Translations under genes and position numbers: made by a program
Assembly (NCBI GenBank): GCA_903813345.2
Contig: CAIIXF020000002.1
Span: 30,436,926-30,500,925 of the forward strand
DNA from: Owenia fusiformis
Taxonomy: Eukaryota; Annelida; Polychaeta; Sabellida; Oweniidae
Reading direction: 5' to 3'
Length of the DNA stretch: 64,000 nt
Shown: positions 1 to 11,400 of the stretch, piece after piece
Layout of the letters: every line of letters starts with the position of its first letter
Numbering within the stretch: the first letter of the stretch is position 1
Notes under the pieces: model-generated
Databases searched by the model: none
What the model saw: only the letters and a program-made list of their open reading frames with translations
What the model was told of the DNA's origin: nothing

Positions 1-1488
1 CAAAGCCTAATGCCAGAGCCGTTGTGTTCATGGGGTCCCTCTCAAATATGGCCCCTTCAGATATGGCCCAGTGTGAGGAAATACAGACTTTCTAATAAAT
101 AATCTCTAGATTTTCCTTGTTTGAGGAACTTAGAACAAAGCCTAATGCCAGAGCTGTTGTGTTCATGGGGTCCGTCTCACATATGGCCCCTTCAGATATG
201 GCCCATTGTGAAGCAATACAGACTTTCTCATAAATAATCTCTAGATTTTCCTTGTTTGAGGAACTTAGAACAAAGCCTAATGCCAGAGCCGTTGTGTTCA
301 TGGGGTCCCTCTCACATATGGCCCCTTCAGATATGGCCCATTGTGAAGCAATACAGACTTTCTCATAAATAATCTCTAGATTTTCCTTGTTTGAGGAACT
401 TAGAACAAAGCCTAATGCCAGAGCTGTTGTGTTCATGGGGTCCCTCTCACATATGGCCCCTTCAGATATGGCCCATTGTGAAGCAATACAGACTTTCTCA
501 TAAATAATCTCTAGATTTTCCTTGTTTGAGGAACTTAGAACAAAGCCTAATGCCAGAGCCGTTGTGTTCATGGGGTCCCTCTCACATATGGCCCCTTCAG
601 ATATGGCCCATTGTGAAGCAATACAGACTTTCTCATAAATAATCTCTAGATTTTCCTTGTTTGAGGAACTTAGAACAAAGCCTAATGCCAGAGCCGTTGT
701 GTTCATGGGGTCCCTCTCACATATGGCCCCTTCAGATATGGCCCATTGTGAAGCAATACAGACTTTCTCATAAATAATCTCTAGATTTTCCTTGTTTGAG
801 GAACTTAGAACAAAGCCTAATGCCAGAGCCGTTGTGTTCATGGGGTCCCTCTCACATATGGCCCCTTCAGATATGGCCCATTGTGAAGAAATACAGACTT
901 TCTCATAAATAATCACCAGATTTTCCTTGGTTGAGGAACTTAGAACAAAGCCTAATGCCAGAGCTGTTGTGTTCATGGGGTCCCTCTCACATATGGCCCC
1001 TTCAGATATGGCCCATTGTGAAGCAATACAGACTTTCTCATAAATAATCACTAGATTTTCCTTGTTTGAGGAACTTAGAACAAAGCCTAATGCCAGAGCT
1101 GTTGTGTTCATGGGGTCCCTCTCACATATGGCCCCTTCAGATATGGCCCATTGTGAAGCAATACAGACTTTCTCATAAATAATCTCTAGATTTTCCTTGT
1201 TTGAGGAACTTAGAACAAAGCCTAATGCCAGAGCCGTTGTGTTCATGGGGTCCCTCTCACATATGGCCCCTTCAGATATGGCCCATTGTGAAGCAATACA
1301 GACTTTCTAATAAATAATCACCAGATTTTCCTTGTTTTAGGAACTGAGAATAAAGCCTAATGCTAGAGCTGTTGTTTTCATGGTGGGGTCCCTCTCACAT
1401 ATGGCCCCTTCAGATATGGCCCATTGTGAAGAAATACAGACTTTCTAATAAATAATCACCAGATTTTCCTTGTTTTAGGAACTGAGAA
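1..1488 (+). repeat. 135-bp satellite array derived from a PAICS exon
   Basis: Eleven head-to-tail units begin at 1, 136, 271, 406, 541, 676, 811, 946, 1081, 1216 and 1351. The period is 135 bp, except the last unit, which carries a 3-bp insertion. The array runs off the left edge. On the + strand each unit holds a pyrimidine-rich tract, an AG acceptor and the first ~75 bases of the PAICS exon that starts at 1479; residues such as [12 protein letters not shown] and SDMAHCE are readable. Relative to the true exon the units carry a 15-base insertion after the GS codons and then run into TCA-TAA, with no GT donor. They therefore look like dead exon fragments plus intron. The unit at 1351 is intermediate in sequence (TTTTAG acceptor, ataaagcctaatgctag) between the array and the real exon. 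Because 135 is divisible by three, one minus-strand frame stays open; that frame is a by-product, not a gene. Confidence 0.93.
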
Positions 1489-2737
1489 TAAAGCCTAATG
1501 CTAGAGCAGTTGTATTCATGGGGTCTCCATCAGATATGGCCCATTGTGAGAAAATACAAACCTACTGCGGAGAATATGGTGTACCATGTGAACTGAGAAT
1601 CTCATCTGCACATAAGGGAACTGATGAAACAATGAGCATATTAGCTGATTATGAAGGTATGCACAGATGAAGCCTTAGTAAAGTATGACACATCTGCCGA
1701 ATATGTTTAAGGATTTAAGCCCTCGACTCAGTGCATTGTTTACTGAATCATATCATGAAGGTGTTGTTTCCAAATCTGCATTACAGCGCAGCTGGAAAAC
1801 AGTATTGTTTTAGCCAGAATTTTTTGTGACTGCTAGTAGTTAACTTTGATGACAGTAACAATACTTTTATAATTGCAAACAGGTGGTGACATTTATCATA
1901 AAATATGTGGTGTCTAGCTACTGATAAATAGTTCACTAGTGTTGGATGTATAAAATTGTATGACTAACGTAAAGCCATTTACTATCCTAGGTGAAGGTAT
2001 CCCTACAGTGTTCATAGCAGTAGCTGGACGTAGTAATGGATTGGGACCTGTTCTCTCAGGGAATGCAACCTGGCCAGTGATTAACTGCCCCCCTGTGAAG
2101 GCTGACTGGGGCCCTGAGGACATCTGGTCATCTCTTAGACTACCCTCAGGTATAAATATGTTGTAGATATTTTTTAAATTGTGTTTATTGATATATGCTG
2201 TATATTTTTTTTGAAAAAGTGAGTGAAATGGAAGAGTATAGCCAAGATAAAATTAAATCTGATTTGTCCTTTAACAGGGTCAAATATTTATTTCACTGGG
2301 AAACTTGATGTAGCGCTGTGATAGCACGGCAGAGACAGCTGCCTATCATTACAGTGCACCCATCTGAAAATCCATTTACACCCACTTGAAAATGAGAAAA
2401 ATTGTGAAAATTTGCATATTTTGACCTATATTGGTCTGAATTGTGATTATGAGAATTTTGCACCCACCTGAGAAAAAATCCTGGGGAGATCACTGCATTG
2501 TAGTAAAGGGGATCCACTGCTTATAACATTCTATTATGATGGATGTTTGACAAAGTGTACATTCATATACTTTCAGGCCTGGGTTGTACTACAGTGATTG
2601 CTCCAGAGACAGCCGCACTACAATCTGCTCAGATCCTTGCGCTGAACGACTACATGGTCTGGAGCAAACTGAGAGCGAAGAAACTGAACACATGGATTGG
2701 CTTGAAACGCGCCGATCAGAAAATCAGGCTCGATTGA
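1479..2737 (+). CDS. PAICS: PAICS C-terminal exons (AIR carboxylase domain), 5' end outside window
   Basis: Phosphoribosylaminoimidazole carboxylase / SAICAR synthetase makes CAIR and then SAICAR in cytosolic de novo purine synthesis. Three exons are visible: 1479-1656, 1991-2149 and 2577-2737, ending in TGA. Acceptors are TTTTAG, CCTAG and TTTCAG; donors are G|GTATGC and G|GTATAA. Phases match across both introns, giving 165 residues of the AIRC (PurE class II) domain. Family motifs are clear: GSPSD near the start, [36 protein letters not shown] and the C-terminal [10 protein letters not shown]. The SAICAR synthetase half must lie left of the window, beyond the satellite. The phase of the first visible exon relative to the missing upstream exon cannot be checked. 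No convincing polyadenylation signal was picked out. The satellite sits directly against the acceptor of the first exon, so it is intronic. Confidence 0.95.
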
Positions 2738-3974
2738 CAATAGATGGCACTGTTAAAAGAGAAGCAAAAAATAATTACACATTCATTTAGTTTTCTTCAC
2801 TAATATAACATTATGTTTCGTTTTTTAACCAAAGTTATATAAGAAGCCTGTATCATCATCAATCATCATTATCTTTGAATGTGTATATGCATATTTGTAT
2901 GCTGACCCATACAAATCTCTCATTAAGTTTCCCTACCAGGCACACCTTGAATTGTGAAGAAAGACTACATGAAAATGTAACTATTTTTACTTCATTAGGA
3001 TAGGGACCACACAACTCTCACACAAAGAATGCTTATTTTATAATTGAATGTAAATTTTAACATTTCCATTCCAGTTTCACTGTTGTGTACATGATTACAT
3101 GTATATGATCATGGAAATCTTGAACAATGTCTCAGATATTTGCATAATACACCAGGCATTTACTGTTAAGCATTTTTGTTTCACTAACAAGTTTAATTAG
3201 CTATATGCTGGCTCTTAAATACATTGATTGTGCATGTGACAAATCAGGTTTTACGCTTAAGATAAACAAATTTTCAAATATTATTGAAGTAATTGCTACG
3301 GAATATCTGCCATATGTTCAGTTTTGTTGAACAGCAATGCGTTGAAGAAAAATGTGCCATTTTAACTTTGTTATGAGTCATATGATATCTTTAATTATGA
3401 TAAATGGCCCTATCACAGATAAGGTTACTAGGTATATGCATCCTCCCTGTCAATTGATACGCAGTATGGCAACTGGTTATATTAAATGCAAATATTTGTG
3501 TTTTGTCCAGTCAGTAACCAGGGCATCATGCATACAAGCAATTCAGCCAGCAAATTGGTCATTTGAATTATATTCCTAGCCTTATTTGAATGTATTTAAA
3601 CACAAATCACATCCATGAAAAATGAATGTACAATGTATCCATAAGATGTCAATAATCTTGATGCTATGTTTTTCATATCATGGATATGATCTTGGATCCT
3701 TTAAGCAATACTGCTCCATATACCATAACTTTGGACATTTATTTCAGAGTAGCAATATGTCCTTCAATCATTATCATGTATCAAATTGCACTTTAAGTCA
3801 TATTCTATCCAAAGAACTCACAAATGTGGATTTTTGACCAAGAATTTCTTTTTTACTTACCAAAAGTGTTCTGTAACTATTTACAATAACTCGCCAGTAT
3901 ACAGGTGATGATTTGTCATGTTAATTTTTCTGTTTTTGTACTGAATTTTTTAATGTTAACAGTGTTGTCATCAC
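2738..3974. other. intergenic / PAICS 3' flank, no gene seen
   Basis: AT-rich sequence with only short open frames lacking family signatures. It may include the PAICS 3' UTR. A ~120-bp dispersed repeat (readable as gcatattttgacc and gagaattttgcaccca) lies just upstream, in the PAICS intron at about 2380-2500; related copies occur at 36480-36560, 38400-38545 and 49485-49690. Confidence 0.6.
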
Positions 3975-5900
3975 AAAGTCATCTCCAGTTCACAAGGGGA
4001 TCTTAATGGACTTATCTTGTGCTGGAGTTCTGTGTTTTGCTGGCATCATGGGTACATCCCTGCTCTCCCCCCTTGCTTTCTAGTATAAGGTTCATCTCCA
4101 GTTCACAAGAGGTTCTTAATGAACTTATCTTGTGCTGGAGTTCTGTGTTTTGCTGGCATCATGGGTACATCCCCGCTCTCCCTCCCCCTTTGATTTCTAG
4201 TATAAGATTCATCTCGAGTTCACAAGAGGTTATTAATGAACTTATCTTGTGCTGGAGTTCTTTGTTTTGCTGGCATCATGGGTACATCCCTACTCTCCCT
4301 CCCCACGCTTTCTAGTATAAGATTCATCTCCAGTTCACAAGAGGTTCTTAATTAACTTATCTTGTGCTGGAGTTCTTTGTTTTGCTGGCATCATGGGTAC
4401 ATCCCTACTCTCCTTCCCCCTTGCTTTCTAGTATAAGATTCATCTCCAGTTCACAAGAGGTTCTTAATGAACTTATCTTGTTCTGGAGTTCTGTGTTTTG
4501 CTGGTACCATGAGTACATCCCCGCTCTCCTCCCTTGCTTTCTAGTAAAAGATTCATCTCCAGTTCACAAGAGGTTCTTAATGAACTTATCTTGTGCTGGA
4601 GTTCTGTGTTTTGCTGGCATCATGGGTATATCCCCGCTCTCCCCCCCCCCCCCTTGCTTTCTAGTATTAGATTCATCTTGAGTTCACAAGAGGTTCTTAA
4701 TTAACTTATCTTGTGCTGGAGTTCTGTGTTTTGCTGGCATCATGATTACATCCCTGCTCTCCCTCCCCCTTGCTTTCAAGTATAAGATTCGTCTCCAGTT
4801 CACAAGAGGTTCTTAATGAACTTATCTTGTGCTGGAGTTCTGTGTTTTGCTGGCATCATGAGTACATCCCTGCTCTCCCTCCCCCTTGCTTTCTAGTATT
4901 AGATTCATCTCCAGTTCACAAGAGGTTCTTAATTAACTTATCTTGTGCTGGAGTTCTGTGTTTTGCTGGCATCATGGGTACATCCCTGCTCTCCCTCCCC
5001 CTTGCTTTCTAGTATAAGATTCATCTCCAGTTCACAAGAGGTTCTTAATGAACTTATCTTGTGCTGGAGTTCTGTGTTTTGCTGGTATCATGGGTACATC
5101 CCTGCTCTCCCTCCCCAGTGCTTTCTAGTATAAGATTCATCCCCAGTTCACAAGAGGTTCTTAGTGGACTTATCTTGTGCTGGAGTTCTGTGTTTTGCTG
5201 GTATCATGAGTATATCCCCGCTCTCCCTCCCCCTTGCTTTCTAGTATAAGATTCATCTCCAGTTCACAAGAGGTTCTTATTGAACTTATCTTGTGCTGGA
5301 GTTCTGTGTTTTGCTGGTATCATGAGTATATCCCCGCTCTCCCTCCCCCTTGCTTTATAGTATAAGATTCACCTCCAGTTCACAAGAGGTTCTTAATGAA
5401 CTTATCTTGTGCTGGAGTTCTGTGTTTTGCTGGTATCATGGGTACATCCCTGCTCTCCCTCCCCAATGCTTTCTAGTATAAGATTCATCTCCAGTGTTCA
5501 CAAGATGTTCTTTATGAACTTATCTTGTGCTGGAGTTCTGTGTTTTGCTGGCATCATGGGTACATCCCCGCTCTCCCTCCCCCTTGCTTTCTAGTATAAG
5601 ATTCATCTCCAGTTCACAAGAGGTTCTTAATGGACTTATCTTGTGCTGGAGTTCTGTGTTTTGCTGGCATCATGGGTACATCATTGCTCTCCCTCCCCCA
5701 CACTTTCTAGTATAAGATTCGTCTCCAGTTCACAAGAGGTTCTAAATGAACTTATCTTGTGCTGGAGTTTCGTGTTTAGCTGGCATCATGCGTACATCCC
5801 CCGCCCCTTCACTTTCTACTGTGAGATTCATCTTCAGTTCACAAGAGGTTGATCATGGACTTAAGCTGGAGTTCTACATTTTGCTGGCATCATGTGTATT
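3975..5900 (+). repeat. 116-bp minisatellite array
   Basis: About 16 to 17 imperfect head-to-tail copies of a 116-bp unit. Landmarks in each unit are ctccagttcacaagaggttc, ttaatgaacttatcttgtgc, tggagttctgtgttttgctg and a C-rich tract ending in ctttctagtata. Copies decay at the right end (5800-5930), where the repeat shortens. The period is not a multiple of three and the short open frames switch frame between copies, so it is not coding. A 12-base C run occurs near 4642. Confidence 0.95.
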
Positions 5901-5934
5901 TTTCACCCTTTCTGGAGTACTGTGTTTTGCTTGA

Positions 5935-6593
5935 TTTATTTGAACAAAACCGCCCCCCCCCCCTACCCCTGCTTTGTTGTTGACAACGCCCAGAAGTATT
6001 CACTTAGTAACCACTCGCAAAAACGTATCAGTATGATCATTAGGTGTCATTTTGTCATGTTAATTTTCAGGTTTCTGTACAGAACTTATTCATGTTTATA
6101 CTCAGAAGTATTAGTATTCTCTTTTGTAACCATTCACAACAATTTACCATTAGGTATCATTTTGTGAACCTAATGCCATGTTAATTAACCCGTGTCATTA
6201 TATATCAAACATTGCCAAATATGGAATAAATAGTTTATGTACTGTATGTTTTGCTTTCCTGTATGTTTGTACGATCATAGTAAAATTATTTATGTGATAA
6301 AAAAACTGTATAATTGTAGTTTTACTAAACAATGTAGCTATGAGGTAGATTCGGATTTGTACTATACATAGTTCTGTTAGTTGTATCTCTGAGAAACCCA
6401 GAAAATTAAATGTAGATCTGAAATTGTTGAATACTATAGTACATCTGGTTTGTTAATGTATCAAAATGAAGTTTAAACATGTGGTGTAGAGTGTAGCACG
6501 GGGCCATGACCATATATTTTGTCCTGACATGATTTGGCTTTGCTTGAAATGCCCGGTTGAAATGGAAGTCTTCGGCGACCTGGACCTAGAATT
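5935..6593. other. intergenic, no gene seen
   Basis: AT-rich sequence with a C homopolymer near 5950 and no recognisable coding or RNA feature. It separates the 116-bp array from the transposon remnant. Confidence 0.55.
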
Positions 6594-7136
6594 ACAGGGT
6601 GGTTTAAAAAGATGTATACATTTTCGACTATGTAGCATTTTCTATTCAATGGAAAACTTTACAATATTTTTGCATAGACCTGTCTTACAGCCATGTTAGT
6701 TTTATGTTTTGTAAGTTTTTTCCTTGTAAACCACCATTTTGCGAGGACAGCTTGATTGGTGCTGAAAGTCTGGCTACTCACACTTTGAAGTTTGTTATGA
6801 CCCTGTCAAGCATGTCATGGGAAATTTTCCTAATATTCGGTCAAATGTTATACTTGAATGCATCAGTAGTTTGGGGATTGTTAGCATAGACCCTGTCTTT
6901 TAGGTATTCCCAAAGAATATAAGCCATAGGGGATAGGTCTGGAGAATATGAAGTCCAAATAGGTATCCATTTTATAGTCACTATAATTTCTGAGAAAATC
7001 ATCCTAGCGTGACATCTATACTTACCTGTGATTTTTAAAATTGCACAACGCGCATGACGGAAACATTTACAGTACATGTGCACAGGTAAGTAAGTACATT
7101 GAATTTCACAGGAAAGTATAGATGTCATGCTAGGAT
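6594..7136 (-). mobile_element. degenerate Tc1/mariner-like transposon end with transposase pseudogene
   Basis: Reading the minus strand at about 6841-6960 gives SYSPDLSPMAYILWEYLKDR followed by VYANNPQTTDAFKYNI. This is the typical C-terminal part of an IS630/Tc1/mariner-type transposase, where the family has W-x-x-x-SPDL-x-P and a YLKDRVY-like motif. Further 3' the frame is broken by stops. The left boundary carries an acagggtggtttaaa end at 6594, like the CAGGGTG termini seen elsewhere in this window. No matching right TIR was found, so the element is truncated. A 136-bp inverted-repeat element interrupts the transposase at 7001-7136. Confidence 0.75.
7001..7136. mobile_element. small inverted-repeat MITE nested in the transposase remnant
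   Basis: The ends are imperfect inverted repeats of about 30 bp: atcctagcgtgacatctata on the left, against gatgtcatgctaggat on the right. It interrupts the transposase pseudogene just N-terminal of the SPDL motif, so it inserted after the older element. No coding capacity. Confidence 0.7.
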
Positions 7137-8441
7137 GAAATCACTACAATCGTCGATCAAAATAAACTTCAATTTATGAATATAAATACACATTTTTAAC
7201 CCATGGAAAATGGGATGGAATATCATGTTAAATCTGAATATCAAGCATAATCACAATACTAGACTGGCAGGGCCAGCAGAGTCAGCAAAGTGTGCTCGTT
7301 TTCATCTTGACGACATATGCTCCCATCACATACGCTGATACATACATTAATGTACAGTATATGTAAAGGTTCGAACATCAATCAAACCCCATAGTTAAAA
7401 AACGTTTTGGTATCAACCTGACTGTATAACATCGACGAATATCAATTACCATATCTATTTGGTTTTAGAAACAATCAGCTTAATATTTAGCTGGATTCTA
7501 GATAATCCAATATATAAGCGCAAATGCCAAAGGGAAGGTTGACTAAAAACTTTAAAGAAACCCAACAAGAAAAGCAAACTGTAAGTGTAAATCTGTCATA
7601 AGAAAAATAGACCCTATGTATCCCCAAACCACGATCTAACGTGAAACGAAACAATGTCTAACATCCCCCCCCCTCCAATCGAGAACCAATATCACAATCC
7701 GGGACCAGAACACCAAGGGACATTTCATTCATACTGAAGTCATTACAATACATGTTGAAGAAAAATTGAAAAATTGATAGCCAATACTCATAACATCAAA
7801 AATAGTTGTAGATACTAGATACTAGTACTCATAAAAGATAGAGTATTCAGTCTCAAATGATGTGGGATAGATAAAATCCAATTTCGAAGTCCATAGGCAT
7901 TTCAAAGGGTCAGCATCCGTTCGCAGATAGAATTCTAGGAATCTTTTGTGTTTACATCAAATACTTGAATTGTTTTCATCTACCCGTACATAAATCATCT
8001 AGTTTTGTTATCGTTTGACCTTATGGTCATAGGAGATCACGATGACGTACCTATTGACGCATAAAAAGATGGTTCAATGAAGTTAAACCGGTATGTTGAC
8101 ATTGGCAAATTATTTTCACTTATGTTTACAGAGTGTAAAGCGGTTAGAATAATAACCATGTAAGAGAATGATCAATGTTAAATAAAGGATATCATTTTTG
8201 ATACCTTTGCCAACTACATTATATCAGATAATCTTGAATTTGTAAAGGGCATCTGAACTATTTTATAAATTATTGTTTATAAATTATTTTTATCAATATT
8301 GTAAATTTTGTTAAGATTACCTGCACCCAATGATACTACTAAAGTGGAAGTCCACGGGTAGATAATACTAATACGTATTTACATCTCATAAATTAAATAA
8401 ACATTGAACCCGTTACCTTAAATAAAACCTCAGTAGGTAAT
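7137..8441. other. intergenic region upstream of the MMP gene
   Basis: No gene seen. The last 60 bases before the MMP start are AT-rich (aaattaaataaac and aaataaaacc) and could hold a core promoter or 5' UTR, but no motif is strong enough to call. Confidence 0.5.
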
Positions 8442-11400
8442 ATGAGGAAAATAGTGTTAACAGTGTTAGTGATTCTTGCGGTGATTGTCCTTGTCACCGC
8501 TCCTCCCCCAAGACGTGGAAAGGGGAAGGGAAAGGGACACAATCATCGACATAGCAGGGAAAGTGAAGAACGACATTCAAGGCATGGGGGACGATCGAAG
8601 GGAGGGAAATCCGCAAAAGGTGGACATTCGAGAGGACATTCCCATGACCACAGCAGTGGAGGGGATTCCCATGATCACAGCGGAGGAAGCCATCATAACC
8701 ATGATCACAGCGGACATAGACCAGACACTGGTGATTGGGATACTCAAACTCAACGTCCATGGTGGAACCGAGGTACGCGCTCTTGGTGGAACCGACGAAC
8801 AGTGGACAGACGTCCATGGTGGGAGACTACTACGCCAACACCAACCACTCAAAGTCCAAAATGCGACTGTTCTAAATGTTTTCAAGGGGACAGAAGGCCT
8901 GATGGCCCACAGTCACCTCGGAGACCAAAAGCAGCTGATGGCATGGTAGGAAATCAGTTTCAAATAAGTCTGTATTCTATAGAACTTTTTTTCAATAACC
9001 ATACGTCAAAGTGTTTACAATGACATGGAACATGGAAGAGGCACTCTCATCGGGTATACAAGTTCCAATCGATTTTCTTCACATTTTTGTAGACTAATTA
9101 GATTGATTAATAAAGAATTAAACAATTGAGTATTACGTATTGAAAATCATTATATGAAATATTACGTTTACAAATGTTAATGCGCTTTCTGTTAATACTT
9201 TTGAGAAACTTTTCAACGTTTATCTTGCTGACAAAATATCTATTTTTATTATTTTAAGTTGTGGTTTTATTTGTAGAAATATCTTCAACAGTTTGGGTAT
9301 ATGCGACATACTCGGTCGGCTCAAGCGTTTCAAGTATCTTACGATGAGTCGGGAAGACCAGTTACCCCAGGAAATATAATGTCTGACGCCATCAAAAAGT
9401 TCCAAAGGGTGGCCCATATTGAACAAACAGGTAACCGTAGTATATAAAAACCAATAAAAGGGCTGCCTAATAATGTATCTGAACATCATCCTACATAGCT
9501 AACATATTTTCGCCGACATTCTGTTTCTTTTCTAGATATCGACAGCCTAACCATTGAATGATAAAATTCGAGTTTCGAGTCATTTGACTTTTTTTTAAAA
9601 GCTCATAATTTTTGCAGTGGCCAAAAAAGTAACGCTCAAATTTAAATCATGACCACGATATCAGTTGCATGTTAAACACTATGTGATACGTTATTCCACA
9701 GATCTTTGATTAACTGATTAAATCTCCATTTTGGTTACAGGTATCTTAGACCAGGCTACATTAGACATGATGGAAAAACCGAGATGTGGGTTGCCCGATG
9801 ATAACATCATCGACAATGATACACGAGAGAAAAGATATATTACCTCCCGTAAGTAATATGATTTGATTGTAAATGAGATAAAATTGTAATTCGATGGCAA
9901 TGTGAAACTGATAATGGTGTAAAATACTGTAGTGTGAAATGTCTACAATTCATTCCAATTAAATTTCGGGTGCTCAAATTGGGAAGTCGAAGTTGTCAAA
10001 TTTTTGAACTATGCAAACTAGCATGTGACTAGCGCCATGGTTTTAAATAATATACGGAATCATGAAACATTATGTTTAATTCAGCCAGCAAATGGGAGAA
10101 AACAAGTCTAACCTATCACATATCACGCTTTACAAACGATCTCGACCAGGCTACCGTGGAAAGAGACATTGCAGAAGCCTTTACCGTGAGCATTTTTATG
10201 ATATTATAAACTACATTAATTTCATATACATATTTTCTATATTTTACTATAATTGAAGAATTTGCAGTATCTTTCATAGTAAATACCATTTATACGTACA
10301 ATCCTCAAAATGAAGTTTCCAGATTCGATAGATATGGCAATGGTAGTTTGATAATGTTGAAAAATATTTCAAAGACAACACAAAGAAGTGGTGACATATT
10401 GGTATGACCTTCATTATTGTGACTGTCGGTCGGCGTTAGAGCCCGCCTGTTAGCATTTGTAACAAATTGTTACACTATAGTAACCATTTGCAGGTAGTGA
10501 CAGGCTGCATTGTTCAATTAATAGTCTTCAAACTTATTCTTATGTCACCACCAGAAGTAGTGACATATTGTTATAGTCTCCGAATTTTCTGTTGGCGGTG
10601 ATCGGCGTCTGTGAAATGGCATCTATAACAAATAACGGTGTCTGTAACAAATGGCAGGTGGTTACATTTAGTATGTTACACCTTGTTTTCTATTGTTATA
10701 GTTCTGGGCGAATGTTTCGACCCTTGCCTTTACTAAAGTAGACAGGGGGAAAGCAGACATCGACATATACTTTACCCACGCTGACCATGGCGATGGCAGT
10801 CCATTTGATATGCAAGGGGGGACGCTTGCTCATGCTTTCTTCCCATCAGGGGCTGTAGAGTTTGACATCGCTGGGGATACTCATTTTGATGAAGGGGAAG
10901 AGTGGACTCACAAAGAACGAAGAGGTATTCAACCATAAATTATGCCATTATTACATCCACTAATTGTACCCGAAATGCAACACAATAAGTATCATTACAA
11001 TTACATACGAGAGATAAATATCTCTTCAGTCATGTGTAAAGTTTGGAACAAAATAAATGACAGGTGGAATTTCTATCACCATATCCAAACCATGGTGTTT
11101 TGAAAGCCCTAAAGTCTCAAATATTGTCTAGATACATTTTGTGTACTGTCATCCACTGATGTATGACCTCTTGAAAATTCTCTTATTTTTAAGATGGGAA
11201 ATCCTCACTTCAGCAACTCCATGTGTCATTATTTTGTTCCAAACTATATGGCTGGTTGATTCCATCCGTTTGTTAGTTACATTTGCGTATTGAATTGAAC
11301 GATTCGGTTTTACCTGCTGTGTAAGCTAGCTCCTTTTATTCATCTCATTTACAGTCTCACGTTTACACCAAAAATGGTTTCATCCAATGATCATATAGCT

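Noticed and set aside
92-1246. 384-codon minus-strand protein of 45-residue repeats
   Set aside because: It is the antisense of the 135-bp satellite. The coding sense of the unit is the other strand, where it matches PAICS.
1-1488. CRISPR array
   Set aside because: The repeats are 135 bp with no unique spacers, in an intron-bearing animal genome.
4019-5934. Several 60-105 codon + strand frames
   Set aside because: All are frame-shifting readings of the 116-bp minisatellite, with no start or length conservation.
8485-8949. Alternative frames over the first MMP exon on both strands
   Set aside because: Shadows of low-complexity His/Gly-rich coding sequence; only the 8442 frame has a signal peptide and joins the propeptide in phase.
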